In this document: positions 38,076 through 47,069 of the stretch, one piece after another | Layout of the letters: the number at the start of each line of letters is the position of its first letter | Numbering within the stretch: position 1 is the first letter of the stretch | From: Chitinophaga costaii | Lineage (GTDB): Bacteria; Bacteroidota; Bacteroidia; Chitinophagales; Chitinophagaceae | Length of the DNA: 64,000 nt | Direction of reading: 5' to 3' | Assembly: GCF_900094705.1 (NCBI RefSeq) | Contig: NZ_FMAR01000007.1 | Location: 171,568 to 235,567, forward strand | The notes under the pieces: model-generated | What the model was told of the DNA's origin: nothing | The model's database searches: none | Seen by the model: only the letters and a program-made list of their open reading frames with translations | Position numbers and translations under genes: made by a program

Positions 38076-38570
38076 ATGCCTGTTATCATCCGCTCCGCCA
38101 CACCCGCCGACCTGCCGGCCATCCTGGACATTACCAATGAAGCCATCCTGCATACCACCGCCATTTATGACTATGCCCCCCGCTCTATGGCCGCACAGGA
38201 AGCCTGGTGGCAGGACAAGCAGGCCACCGGCATGCCGGTGATCGTGGCGGAGCTGGAAGGGCAGACTATAGGCTTTGGGAGCTATGGCCGCTTCCGGCCC
38301 AAGGAAGGGTACAAATACAGCGTAGAACACTCCATATACCTGGCCGCCCATTACCGTGGGCAGGGCATTGGCAGCACCCTGCTGCGGGAACTCATGGCCC
38401 TGGCCGTGGCCCAGGGCCTGCACACCATGGTGGCAGGCATTGATGCCGCCAATGAAAGCAGCATTGCCTTTCATAAAAAGTATGGCTTTGTGGAAGTAGG
38501 CCGCCTGCCGCAGGTAGGGTTTAAATTTGAGCGGTGGCTGGATTTGGTATTTTTGCAGAAGATATTGTAG
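38076..38570 (+). CDS. GNAT acetyltransferase, phosphinothricin N-acetyltransferase-like
   Basis: 164 residues from the ATG at 38076 (MPVIIRSATPADLPAILDITNEA); upstream codons in the frame show no homology. The acetyl-CoA loop is HYRGQGIGSTLLREL, followed by GIDAANESSIAFHKKYGFVEVG and the C-terminal FKFERWLDLVFLQK, as in the PAT subgroup. The substrate is unproven. Confidence 0.9.
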   Translation: MPVIIRSATPADLPAILDITNEAILHTTAIYDYAPRSMAAQEAWWQDKQATGMPVIVAELEGQTIGFGSYGRFRPKEGYKYSVEHSIYLAAHYRGQGIGSTLLRELMALAVAQGLHTMVAGIDAANESSIAFHKKYGFVEVGRLPQVGFKFERWLDLVFLQKIL

Positions 38571-38572
38571 GG

Positions 38573-39478
38573 TTACTGCCACAACGGTTCCGTGTTCCAG
38601 TGGGCCGGAAATCCCAGTGCATTCAAATCTACATTCGGATAGGTTTCAAAAAGCGCCTGTAAACGGCTGGTGAATGGATTGGCAGGGTGAATTACATTCA
38701 AAAGGTATTTCATACAACATACATGCACATATAACAGGTGATGCATGGTGGCAGGCGGCACATTGTTCAACCAGGGCGCGGGTGGTTTAGGCAGCAGGTT
38801 AGGCCTGCCAGGCAGGTTTTTATTCCATAAACGTCCGTGATGCGCACAGATGTTACGAATCTGCGCAATGCTTTGCAACCAACTGGGTAGGAAAGTATGA
38901 TTTACCGTTTGAAAAGCGGCTGCAATTACGTCTTTGGAAGTAATGGTGGGTTTAAGATTGCCATATAGTTTTGATAAACTCCCAAAGCTGGTAATTTCCA
39001 ATGTTTTCCAGGCGGGCGGAAAACGTTGATCGCTTTTGTAGCGTTTAAAATGGTCTTTTATAAAAATATCTTTAGACCGGTCTAACTCTTCTTCAATATG
39101 CGCCAGGGTTTTTACATGCTCCCTTACGTTGATGAACAAACCGGCATCCTGGAACCACCACGCATTAAATTCATTAGATAGATAGTATACCAGCGCCGTT
39201 CTCAAAGCAATTTCAATCTTCTCTATCATACCAAAAAGCAACAAACGGAGTTCGCGGTCGAAATTATACAACGCAACCACATCCTCAAAACGGCTGTTAG
39301 GTTTAAACACATGCGATACTTTGTCGGCCTGCATAGGCCACCAGTAGCCGGCTAGCCGGTAATAACCCATGGTTAGCAAAAAATGGCGGGCTTCATGAAT
39401 ATCCTTTATTTCCAATCCACGCTGCTGTAGTTGCTCCAGTTGCCGGACAACGGAGGTAGCTGACTTTGTATAGTACAT
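38573..39478 (-). CDS. Abi_2-family (AbiD/AbiF-like) abortive infection protein with HEPN motif
   Basis: 302 residues from the ATG at 39478 (MYYTKSATSVVRQLEQL), the start that matches family proteins; an open start at 39532 would run through a terminator hairpin. Abi_2 hallmarks are GYYRLAGYWWPM, VALYNFDRELRLLLFGMIEKIEIALRT, PPAWKTLEITSFGSLSKLYGNL and LRNIC-like SIAQIRNICAHHGRLWN. The latter contains the HEPN ribonuclease motif Rx4H (RNICAH). It is a predicted phage-defence RNase toxin. A predicted small RNA gene with its own promoter and terminator lies directly upstream (39491-39617), the arrangement reported for AbiF-type systems. There is no companion protein gene. Confidence 0.88.
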   Translation of the reverse strand: MYYTKSATSVVRQLEQLQQRGLEIKDIHEARHFLLTMGYYRLAGYWWPMQADKVSHVFKPNSRFEDVVALYNFDRELRLLLFGMIEKIEIALRTALVYYLSNEFNAWWFQDAGLFINVREHVKTLAHIEEELDRSKDIFIKDHFKRYKSDQRFPPAWKTLEITSFGSLSKLYGNLKPTITSKDVIAAAFQTVNHTFLPSWLQSIAQIRNICAHHGRLWNKNLPGRPNLLPKPPAPWLNNVPPATMHHLLYVHVCCMKYLLNVIHPANPFTSRLQALFETYPNVDLNALGFPAHWNTEPLWQ

Positions 39479-39490
39479 ATAGGCAGTAAA

Positions 39491-39532
39491 TAAAAATGCC
39501 CTACAACCCGGATAACCCGCTTTGTAAGGCAT
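39491..39532 (-). terminator. Rho-independent terminator of the predicted small RNA
   Basis: The minus strand reads ATGCC-T-TACAA, a 15-base loop, then TTGTA-G-GGCAT followed by TTTTT. Arms are at 39522-39532 and 39496-39506. It lies between the promoter and the abi start. Confidence 0.68.
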
Positions 39533-39617
39533 AGCTTATAAATTTAGAGGAGGTATTCTATTAAAGCAAAAGACTCACCCTGGGACGCTGTTCTGATGGG
39601 TAGCGTGGTGAGTACTG
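39491..39617 (-). ncRNA. Predicted structured small RNA upstream of the Abi/HEPN gene
   Basis: Predicted from sequence alone. A consensus promoter (39624-39655, minus) would start transcription near 39617. The RNA opens with a two-part hairpin: ACTCACC (39607-39613) pairs with GGTGAGT (39573-39579), and inside it ACGCT (39602-39606) pairs with AGCGT (39585-39589), leaving a 5-base bulge. After about 40 bases it ends in a terminator: a stem of 5+5 pairs around one mismatch (39496-39532), then a T-run (39491-39495). Length is about 125 bases. The RNA ends 13 bases before the abi start codon. A guard or antitoxin RNA for the HEPN protein is the likely role, by analogy. Confidence 0.6.
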
Positions 39618-39623
39618 TTGATG

Positions 39624-39655
39624 CAAACCTAAGTAAATTTTCATCAACAACCAAA
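39624..39655 (-). promoter_or_regulatory. Consensus promoter driving the predicted small RNA
   Basis: On the minus strand TTTG (39652-39655) and TAGGTTTG (39624-39631) are separated by 20 bases, an exact Bacteroidota promoter. It overlaps a short inverted repeat, TGTTGATG/CATCAACA (39616-39623 and 39642-39649), which could be an operator. Confidence 0.72.
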
Positions 39656-39663
39656 TTAATTAT

Positions 39664-39796
39664 GAATTATGAATTATGAATTATGAATTATGAATTATGA
39701 ATTATGAATTATGGATTATGGATTATGGATTATGAATTATGAATTATGAATTATGAATTATGAATTATGAATTATGAATTATGGATTATGGATTAT
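39664..39796. repeat. Heptanucleotide tandem array (19 units)
   Basis: Perfect 7-base units in a higher-order pattern: seven GAATTAT, three GGATTAT, seven GAATTAT, two GGATTAT. The 70-base block (7+3) is therefore itself repeated once, missing a final unit. Unit boundaries are exact with no drift. It lies between the abi/small RNA unit and the end of the kinase gene. Confidence 0.95.
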
Positions 39797-39901
39797 TATG
39801 TAATAATTATGTATGGCGATTTATGATTCATGAATCGTGAATTATAGAATTACAATTAATAAACCATGATTAATAAATCATAGCATATGAAACCCGGAGC
39901 A

Positions 39902-39970
39902 ATTCATAATTCATAATTCATAATTCATAATTCATAATTCATAATTCATAATTCATAATTCATAATTCAT
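39902..39970. repeat. Inverted heptanucleotide array (about 10 units)
   Basis: Nine perfect ATTCATA units plus a partial one. They are the reverse complement of the GAATTAT-type units at 39664-39796, so the two arrays can pair into a stem of up to about 68 bases with a loop of about 105 bases. The array covers the stop codon and last codons of the kinase gene, whose C-terminal MNYEL is repeat-encoded. The loop segment (39797-39901) has small A/T-rich inverted repeats but no gene. Confidence 0.95.
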
Positions 39971-42900
39971 CAAAGGGATTTCTACAAAGAATACTGTTCC
40001 CTCGCCGGGGGTGGTTTCGAACCAGATGTGGCCATGGGCTTGCTCTACGATGTTTTTGCACATGGCCAGGCCCAGGCCAGTACCGGATGATTTGGTGGTG
40101 AAGTTGGGCACAAAGATTTTGGCCTGCACTGCTGGTGGGATGCCGGCACCGTTGTCGCGGATACTCACCGTTACATGGTGCTGGCCGGATGGCTGCACCT
40201 GTATGTAGATGGCCCCTTTGCGGCCTTCGGGAATAGCTTGCATGGCATTTTGCAGCAGGTTGGTAAACAACCGGTTCATTTGCGTTTTGTCGGCGAAGAT
40301 ATAATAAGGCTGGTCTGGGGCCATGAAAGTAACATCCCCTTCCGGCAGGGTTTCATAGAGCAGTGCCAGGCTTTGCAGCACCTCTTGTAATAGCAGTTTT
40401 TCATTATTCGATTCGCCAATATGGGCGAATGCAGAGAAATCGCTGGCAATATTAGACAGGTGTTCTATTTGCTCCACCAGGGTATTAGCTACCTTGGTAG
40501 ACAGTTCCTTTACGTTGGGTGAATCGCCGGCAATGGCGCGTTGCAGGTATTGAATACTGAGCTTCATGGGGGTAAGCGGGTTCTTAATCTCGTGCGCCAC
40601 CTGCCGGGCCATTTCCCGCCAGGCACCTTCTCGCTCACTTTTGGCTAGCAGGGCCACGCTCACTTCCAGCTTGCGCACCATTTTGTTGTATTCCTTCACA
40701 AGCAATCCTATTTCATCATCCTTCGTCCACTCTATTTCATCATTGCGCTGGCCCAGGTTAAATTGCCGTAGCTTTTCCGTAACCAGGGTAAAGGAACGGG
40801 TGATGGAATTGGTAATAAGCAGGGCCAATATACCGGCAATGAGAAAGATAAACGCATTGAAATTTATCAGTGCCACCAGGAAGTCGGATATCTGTTGTTT
40901 CAGTTCTGTTTCTGTAGCAAAATAGGGTACATTCAGGTAAGCATACACTGTGCCATTACTACGCAGGGGTACATAACCGGAGAGGTAACTTAGTTTGCCG
41001 ATTTTCTCTTCCTGGATGTACAATACCTCGCTTTCGCGGAACAACTGAAAATAAGCCTTAGGATTCATTTTGCGCGACAGCAATCCCTTTTCCGTCATGA
41101 GGGGCTGGGTGCTGAACTGGAGGTTACCGTCGTGATCATATACATTAATATCCAGGCTGCGGTCTTCTGCAATGGCGCTCATATTAGAAGATTGCTGGGC
41201 TTGGAAAATGGGAGCATACAGGTCATCCACGCCCCCATCCAGCATGCGTTGGTTATTGAAATCTTTTTCAATATCGTGGGCCACCTCGTTGATGTTCTTG
41301 CTCAGGCGTTCGCGGTTCTCGGTTTTGGAGCGGCTAATGAAAAACAGGATGGTGGTAGCACCCAGCACCAGAAAGGCCAGCACCACCACAGAAATGATAG
41401 TACCATGCACCTGCCGGCGTATGTTGATGTTGACCAACTGTTTGAGGTTGCTCAGGCGCATGCGCGCACGGATCAGCAGGTCCAGTATTTTATACACGAG
41501 GATGATGAGCAGGAACAGGCAAAACATCCAGGCAAACAGGGTGATAAATTCAATAAAGTTGCGTTCTTCCTTCACCACCACTACCGACTTGTCTTTCCCG
41601 GCACGGTAGTACAGCAGGGAAAATCCTTTTTTAGTTTTCAGGCTGATATCGCTCACCGGGATATCGGCAGTGCTGAGGCGCAGCGGGAAGGGATAGTCGT
41701 TGTAATTGGCCACCAGGATACCTTTGTCGTACACTGCATAAGAATAGGCGCTGGTATTTTCCTTGCCGGCATCACTCTCCCCTTCCAGCAGTAACTCGGG
41801 GTACAGGCGTTCTACGTTTACCACGGCGGGGGTGAGTTCGTACACCAGGTATCCGTTGGCAAATTCTTTTTTACCGATATAACTGTAGTCGTTGAAACTG
41901 CGTTCGTAAAAATACAGGTCGTTACCGCTTACCTGTAGTGCGTTTTCGGCGTTGAGCAATACGTCGCGGTTATAGGCGCTGAGCGTGATAGTATCATTAT
42001 TGAACAGGGGGTCGCCATTGCCATCATAGGTATAAAACGTAACGTTAAAACGTTTCAGGTAACCGGAGAAATATTTTTCGCGCAGGGCATTGAGCAATAT
42101 TCTTTTGCCATCACGGGTAGCATCATCAAAGAAAGTGGGGATCAGGTCGTCATGTTCCAGCTTCTGCCCTACATCGCCCAGCAGCATTTCCAGGTAGGGA
42201 TCTTTTTGTTTGGAGAGGTTTTCGGCCATCCGTTCGCGGATGGTAATTTCCTTTCCATTGTTGTAGTACACCAGCACCGCAGAAGTAGTGATCGTAAGCA
42301 GGAAAAGCCAGAACAGGAAGGGTACGGAGGCAATGCTGTTTTCGAACCGGTATTCAAATGTATCGAGCAGAAACATGTAGGCCACCAGCCAACATACGAG
42401 TACGGTGAAGTAACCCAGTTCCGGATCGCTGAGGTGAAACAGCAGCCAGATGACCCCGATGAAGGCCAGGAAAATATACTTGGTGCGTACCTGGAAATTG
42501 GTTAGCTCGTTGATGAAATAGTTGATGATCTGGGAGAAAAACAAGAAACTGAATGAAATGAAACCCAGTATAACAAAGCCTACTACACTGTATTCATTGA
42601 GCGAAAGCGAATTTGTTACGTCAAAAGAAATGCGGGAATCGATGACCAGGCTTTCTATCAAGGAGGTCAGGAACTGCCCTACGCCGTAAAGCAGAAAGCA
42701 AGCCAGGGCGATGAGCAGGTAACACTGCCACTTCTTTTTCAATTGCGGGAGCTTCATGCGTTGGAGGTGTTCCCGGAAAAACAGGATGAGCCAGAAACAC
42801 AGCAGCACATTGATCAGCAGGTCGCCCAGTGATCGGAATATCTCGTCGCGGGCATAGATGAGCGGGGTAAAAATAGGGAGTGCCCGCAGGTTAAACGGGA

Positions 42901-43708
42901 AGTCATATACATAACTGAAGGCGCGCATGAATAACACCGTAACCAGCAGGAAAAGAAAGCCATACCAGGGATGCCAGCGCAGCACCATCATGTTAGCAAA
43001 CAAATTTATGAATACCAGTACGCAAATGCAGGCCAGTACCCGCAGTGCCACGCTGATCAGGTTAGTGGGAGGGGTACCCAGGCGCTCGTTATAATGGAGG
43101 TAAAATAAAGGCTGATGTTCTGTGTTTTCCACCAGCAGGCCTGGCGGCTTGTCGGTAATAGCGTATTCCTTGCCCAGTGCAGGTTTGTCATAAAAGTGAT
43201 CTACCAGGTAGTTGTTATTGATCGCATATTCCAGCTTCACCGGGATAAGGCCTATGAGAAAACGTTTACGGGGGGCCTGGCTCATGTTTTTGTAAATAAC
43301 CTCGTAATACCCGTTCTTTAGTTTTTCAAAGCGGGTACCATTGAGCATGGGCGGACTCACTATTGCGGGCTGCACGCCGTTGCTACTCCAGAAGGTTTCC
43401 CATTGTTGCTGGTCATTCCCTTCGTAGGCATACACATAAAAGTGCTGGCGGGTAAGCCGGTCCAGTGTTTTTTCATCATAGCTGCGGTCAAAGAGTTGGT
43501 TTACCAGGTTTTTGTCTTCCGCCAGTTGATAAAAACTGCGTTCCCTATCCTGGATGCTTTCTTCCAGGCTGCGTTTCACGCCCTGGGGAGAGGAATAATA
43601 AGACCAGTAGTTGTTAAACAAAAAGGCCAGGGTAAAGAGCCAGGCGGCCATGATCAGCAGGTAACCATGCCGTAGCACAAAAAGGCGTATGTCTTTAATT
43701 TCATCCAT
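39953..43708 (-). CDS. Large NtrY-like membrane sensor histidine kinase
   Basis: 1251 residues. An N-terminal membrane segment (about 12-32) and periplasmic-looking region are followed by a cluster of hydrophobic helices (about 210-470). A further sensing region and membrane pair flank HAMP (SITRSFTLVTEKLRQFNLGQRNDEI, about residue 960-1010). Then come HisKA with phospho-His (MARQVAHEIKNPLTPMKLSIQYL) and HATPase (NLLQNAMQAIPEG, DNGAGIPP, SSGTGLGLAMCKNIV). The last five codons lie in the heptamer array at 39902-39970, so the natural end may have been altered by the repeat. No response regulator is adjacent. It is separated by 12 bases from mazG upstream. Confidence 0.9.
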   Translation of the reverse strand: MDEIKDIRLFVLRHGYLLIMAAWLFTLAFLFNNYWSYYSSPQGVKRSLEESIQDRERSFYQLAEDKNLVNQLFDRSYDEKTLDRLTRQHFYVYAYEGNDQQQWETFWSSNGVQPAIVSPPMLNGTRFEKLKNGYYEVIYKNMSQAPRKRFLIGLIPVKLEYAINNNYLVDHFYDKPALGKEYAITDKPPGLLVENTEHQPLFYLHYNERLGTPPTNLISVALRVLACICVLVFINLFANMMVLRWHPWYGFLFLLVTVLFMRAFSYVYDFPFNLRALPIFTPLIYARDEIFRSLGDLLINVLLCFWLILFFREHLQRMKLPQLKKKWQCYLLIALACFLLYGVGQFLTSLIESLVIDSRISFDVTNSLSLNEYSVVGFVILGFISFSFLFFSQIINYFINELTNFQVRTKYIFLAFIGVIWLLFHLSDPELGYFTVLVCWLVAYMFLLDTFEYRFENSIASVPFLFWLFLLTITTSAVLVYYNNGKEITIRERMAENLSKQKDPYLEMLLGDVGQKLEHDDLIPTFFDDATRDGKRILLNALREKYFSGYLKRFNVTFYTYDGNGDPLFNNDTITLSAYNRDVLLNAENALQVSGNDLYFYERSFNDYSYIGKKEFANGYLVYELTPAVVNVERLYPELLLEGESDAGKENTSAYSYAVYDKGILVANYNDYPFPLRLSTADIPVSDISLKTKKGFSLLYYRAGKDKSVVVVKEERNFIEFITLFAWMFCLFLLIILVYKILDLLIRARMRLSNLKQLVNINIRRQVHGTIISVVVLAFLVLGATTILFFISRSKTENRERLSKNINEVAHDIEKDFNNQRMLDGGVDDLYAPIFQAQQSSNMSAIAEDRSLDINVYDHDGNLQFSTQPLMTEKGLLSRKMNPKAYFQLFRESEVLYIQEEKIGKLSYLSGYVPLRSNGTVYAYLNVPYFATETELKQQISDFLVALINFNAFIFLIAGILALLITNSITRSFTLVTEKLRQFNLGQRNDEIEWTKDDEIGLLVKEYNKMVRKLEVSVALLAKSEREGAWREMARQVAHEIKNPLTPMKLSIQYLQRAIAGDSPNVKELSTKVANTLVEQIEHLSNIASDFSAFAHIGESNNEKLLLQEVLQSLALLYETLPEGDVTFMAPDQPYYIFADKTQMNRLFTNLLQNAMQAIPEGRKGAIYIQVQPSGQHHVTVSIRDNGAGIPPAVQAKIFVPNFTTKSSGTGLGLAMCKNIVEQAHGHIWFETTPGEGTVFFVEIPLMNYEL

Positions 43709-43720
43709 TGTGTGAGTGGC

Positions 43721-44494
43721 CTACTTGCTTTTTTCTTCGCGTTTTACTTCTTCCCACAATGCGTTCATCGCGTCCAGCGACAGATCCGCCAGGGTGGTGC
43801 CTTTTTCCGAGGCTTTGTTTTCGATCCACTGAAAGCGGCGGATGAATTTCTTGTTAGTCCGTTCCAGTGCATTTTCTGCATCCACTTTTATAAAGCGGGC
43901 ATAGTTGACCAGGGAAAATAATACGTCGCCCATTTCATCTTCTATGGCGTCTTGCTCACCACTGTTGATGGCTTGTTGCAGCTCCTGTAATTCTTCTTCC
44001 AGCTTGGCGTACACCTGTTGGGTATTATCCCACTCAAAGCCCACCTGTTTGGATTTTTCCTGCAGGCGCATGGCTTTTATCAGCGCGGGCATACCGGCAG
44101 GTACGCCGGCCAGCACCGACTTTTTACCTTCTTTTAGTTTTATCTTTTCCCAATTGCGCTTTACCGCTTCATCGGTATCGGCCTGCACATCGCCATAGAT
44201 GTGGGGGTGGCGGACAATCAGTTTTTCGCAAAGGGCATTGATCACATCGTTCATGGTAAACTGCTGTTGTTCGCTGGCAATCTTTGCGTAGAACACCAGG
44301 TGCAGCAACACATCTCCCAGTTCTTCGCGGATATTAGGCCAGTCCGTTGCGCTAATGGCGTCCGTTAGCTCATACATTTCTTCCAGGGTAAGTTGCCGTA
44401 AAGAGGCCAGGGTTTGTTTACGATCCCAGGGGCATTTTTCCCGCAGGTCGTCCATAATTTGTAATAATCTGTCGAAGGGCGCCGGTTGTTGCAT
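43721..44494 (-). CDS. mazG: Nucleoside triphosphate pyrophosphohydrolase MazG
   Basis: House-cleaning enzyme of 257 residues that hydrolyses NTPs/dNTPs to NMP and pyrophosphate. Two MazG modules are visible: CPWDRKQTLASLRQLTLEEMYELTDAI with LGDVLLHLVFYAKIA, and LEEELQELQQAINSG with EDEMGDVLFSLVNYARF. The Glu/Asp clusters are the magnesium sites. Confidence 0.96.
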   Translation of the reverse strand: MQQPAPFDRLLQIMDDLREKCPWDRKQTLASLRQLTLEEMYELTDAISATDWPNIREELGDVLLHLVFYAKIASEQQQFTMNDVINALCEKLIVRHPHIYGDVQADTDEAVKRNWEKIKLKEGKKSVLAGVPAGMPALIKAMRLQEKSKQVGFEWDNTQQVYAKLEEELQELQQAINSGEQDAIEDEMGDVLFSLVNYARFIKVDAENALERTNKKFIRRFQWIENKASEKGTTLADLSLDAMNALWEEVKREEKSK

Positions 44495-44649
44495 TTGGTA
44501 AAAATAAGCAAATCGGGATAAACCGTGCAGCGGCGGGCGGAAGGCAGTGTTATATAAGCTATAACCTGCGCTGGCATTGAGTTACAGCCCTATGTATACT
44601 TATATGAAAAATGTTAATTTCTTTTTATGGGGGTAAAACCCAATTTACT

Positions 44650-44657
44650 TACTTTTG
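44650..44657 (+). promoter_or_regulatory. -7 promoter box (TACTTTTG) upstream of tex
   Basis: TACTTTTG matches TAnnTTTG exactly, 57 bases before the tex start. The expected TTTG about 18-20 bases upstream is replaced by TTTTTATG, so this is a partial match. Confidence 0.5.
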
Positions 44658-44714
44658 CGGCCTTGGGCCGCTCCCATCCTACCGGAAGGCCCGGTGTTAA
44701 AAAGGGTAAAACAT

Positions 44715-46991
44715 ATGAATAGCAAACACATTGCACTGATTTCTTCAGAACTGGGTATCAGCGCCCGGCAGGCCGAAAACACCATGAACCTGCTGGCCGA
44801 AGGTTCTACTGTACCTTTTATCAGCCGTTACCGTAAAGAGGTAACGGGCAGCCTGGACGAAGTGCAGATAGGCCGTATAGAAGACCTGAAGAAGCGGTAT
44901 GAAGAAATTGAAGAGCGCCGCAACTTTATTATACGCACCATTACCGATCAGGGCAAAATGACCCCGGAACTGGAAGCCAAACTGGAAGCTTCCTGGGTGC
45001 TGGCCGAACTGGAAGATATGTACCTGCCATACAAACCCAAACGCAAAACCCGTGCTACCGTGGCCATCGAAAAAGGCCTGGAGCCCCTGGCAGATACGCT
45101 GTTTGAACAGGCAGACGGCGACCTGGAAACACTGGCCAAACCTTTCCTCAACGAGCAGGTGCTAACCATAGAGGAAGCCCTGAAAGGTGCCCGCGACATC
45201 ATCGCAGAAAAGATCAATGAAAACGCGGAGCTGCGCGATAAGATGCGTAAACTCTTTACCCATACCGCTGGTTTCTCTTCTAAAGTAATTGAAGGCAAGG
45301 AGGCAGAAGCCATTAAGTACAAAGACTACTTCGATTTTAAGGAAGACCTGATGAATATTCCCTCCCACCGTGTGCTGGCTATCCTGCGCGGCGAGGCAGA
45401 GGGCTTCCTGTATGGCACCATTGCCCCGCAGGAAGAGGATGCACTGGAAATTATCAACAAACAATTTGTTTTGGCGCGTAATCCCGCCGGCGAACAGGTA
45501 GCCAAGGCTGGTACCGATGCATACAAACGCCTGCTGCGTCCTTCGCTGGAAAATGAATTCCGCGCAGCGGCCAAAGAAAAGGCGGATGTGGAAGCCATCA
45601 ATGTATTTGCAGAAAACCTGCGCCAACTGTTGCTGGCCGCTCCTTTGGGGCCTAAGGCGGTGATTGCCGTGGACCCTGGTTACCGCACCGGATGTAAAGT
45701 GGTGGCGCTGGATGAGCAGGGTAATATGATGGAAAACGATGTGATTTATCCCCTGGAAAAAAATCATAAACGTGATGACGCCGAGCACCTGCTGCGCCAA
45801 TGGGTGGAGCGCCACAACATTGCCGCCATTGCGGTGGGCAATGGCACGGCGGGCCGCGAAACAGAAGAATTTATTAAGAAACTGGATTTTGGTAAAAAGG
45901 TAAATGTGTTCATGGTAAACGAAAGCGGCGCTTCCGTGTACTCTGCTTCCGAAGTGGCGCGGGAGGAATTCCCAGACTTTGATGTAACCGTGCGTGGCGC
46001 CGTATCCATAGGCCGCCGCCTCATAGACCCGCTGGCCGAACTGGTGAAGATAGACCCCAAAGCCATTGGCGTAGGGCAATACCAGCATGATGTAAACCAA
46101 AGCCATTTAAAACAAAGCCTGGACCGCGTGGTGATCAGTTGTGTAAATAATGTGGGCGTAAATCTTAACACGGCTTCTAAACACCTGCTGGCCTACGTGT
46201 CGGGATTAGGCCCTTCCCTGGCGGAAAACATTGTGAAATTCCGGAAAGAAAACGGGGCCTTTCACAACCGCTTACAACTGAAAAAAGTGCCACGACTGGG
46301 CGAAAAAGCATTTGAACAATGTGCGGGCTTTCTCCGCATTGAAAATGGGGACAACCCGCTAGACAATTCTGCCGTGCATCCCGAGCGTTATAAACTGGTA
46401 GAACAAATGGCCAGTAAGCAACACACCACCGTGGCCGACCTGATGGCCCAAGAGGCCTTGCGCAAAAACCTGAACCTGAAAGAATATGTGAGTGAAGAAG
46501 TGGGCTTGCTCACCCTGGAAGATATTATGAAAGAGCTGGACAAACCCAGCCGCGATCCCCGCGATGAAATAGCCATCTTCGAATATGCCGATGGCATTAA
46601 AAGCATGGAAGATGTAAAAGTGGGCATGACCCTGCCCGGTGTGGTGACCAATATTACGGCCTTCGGTGCCTTTGTGGATATTGGCGTAAAACAGGATGGC
46701 CTGGTGCATATTTCCCACCTCTCCAACCGTTATGTGGGCAACCCTAATGAAGTGGTGAAGCTGAACCAAAAAGTAACGGTTACCGTGCTGGAAATAGATC
46801 CTTCCCGCAAGCGCATTTCGCTTTCCATGAAAGAGAACACGCCCGCTGCACCGGCATCTTCCGGCCGCCAGGAACCGCGTAACAACCGCCCTCAGCCCGC
46901 TAACTCCGGCCACAAAAAAGCCGAAGCCAAGCCTGCCCCGGTGAATGACTTCCAGTCGAAACTGGATGAGTTGCGCAAGAAATTTAACTAA
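44715..46991 (+). CDS. Tex-family RNA-binding transcription accessory protein
   Basis: 758 residues from the ATG at 44715 (MNSKHIALISSELG). Tex hallmarks are PFISRYRKEVTGSLDEVQIGRIED, then YLPYKPKRKTRA, the YqgF-like RNase H fold (AVDPGYRTGCKVVALDEQG), VNESGASVYSASEVAREEFPD, YQHDVNQSHLKQSLDRVVISCVN with the helix-hairpin-helix region, and a C-terminal S1 domain (GVVTNITAFGAFVDIGVKQDGLVHIS). It ends in a basic Pro/Ala tail. Acts on transcripts in the cytosol. Confidence 0.96.
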   Translation: MNSKHIALISSELGISARQAENTMNLLAEGSTVPFISRYRKEVTGSLDEVQIGRIEDLKKRYEEIEERRNFIIRTITDQGKMTPELEAKLEASWVLAELEDMYLPYKPKRKTRATVAIEKGLEPLADTLFEQADGDLETLAKPFLNEQVLTIEEALKGARDIIAEKINENAELRDKMRKLFTHTAGFSSKVIEGKEAEAIKYKDYFDFKEDLMNIPSHRVLAILRGEAEGFLYGTIAPQEEDALEIINKQFVLARNPAGEQVAKAGTDAYKRLLRPSLENEFRAAAKEKADVEAINVFAENLRQLLLAAPLGPKAVIAVDPGYRTGCKVVALDEQGNMMENDVIYPLEKNHKRDDAEHLLRQWVERHNIAAIAVGNGTAGRETEEFIKKLDFGKKVNVFMVNESGASVYSASEVAREEFPDFDVTVRGAVSIGRRLIDPLAELVKIDPKAIGVGQYQHDVNQSHLKQSLDRVVISCVNNVGVNLNTASKHLLAYVSGLGPSLAENIVKFRKENGAFHNRLQLKKVPRLGEKAFEQCAGFLRIENGDNPLDNSAVHPERYKLVEQMASKQHTTVADLMAQEALRKNLNLKEYVSEEVGLLTLEDIMKELDKPSRDPRDEIAIFEYADGIKSMEDVKVGMTLPGVVTNITAFGAFVDIGVKQDGLVHISHLSNRYVGNPNEVVKLNQKVTVTVLEIDPSRKRISLSMKENTPAAPASSGRQEPRNNRPQPANSGHKKAEAKPAPVNDFQSKLDELRKKFN

Positions 46992-47016
46992 GCTATTTTT
47001 TATTTTCCGGGAACTA

Positions 47017-47056
47017 AAGGGGGTACATCTTGGCAGAAGTACCCCCTTCTATTTTA
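47017..47056 (+). terminator. Intrinsic terminator after tex
   Basis: Perfect 10-base-pair stem AAGGGGGTAC (47017-47026) with GTACCCCCTT (47039-47048), a 12-base loop and a T-rich tail. It may also serve the convergent lipoprotein gene. Confidence 0.82.
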
Positions 47057-47069
47057 TGCCTTGCCAGCG

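Noticed and set aside
38573..39532. Earlier Abi start at 39532
   Set aside because: It would translate through the terminator hairpin of the predicted small RNA, and the extra 18 residues do not match the family.
39664..39970. Heptamer arrays as a CRISPR array
   Set aside because: Units are 7 bases and directly adjacent with no spacers; no cas genes are present.
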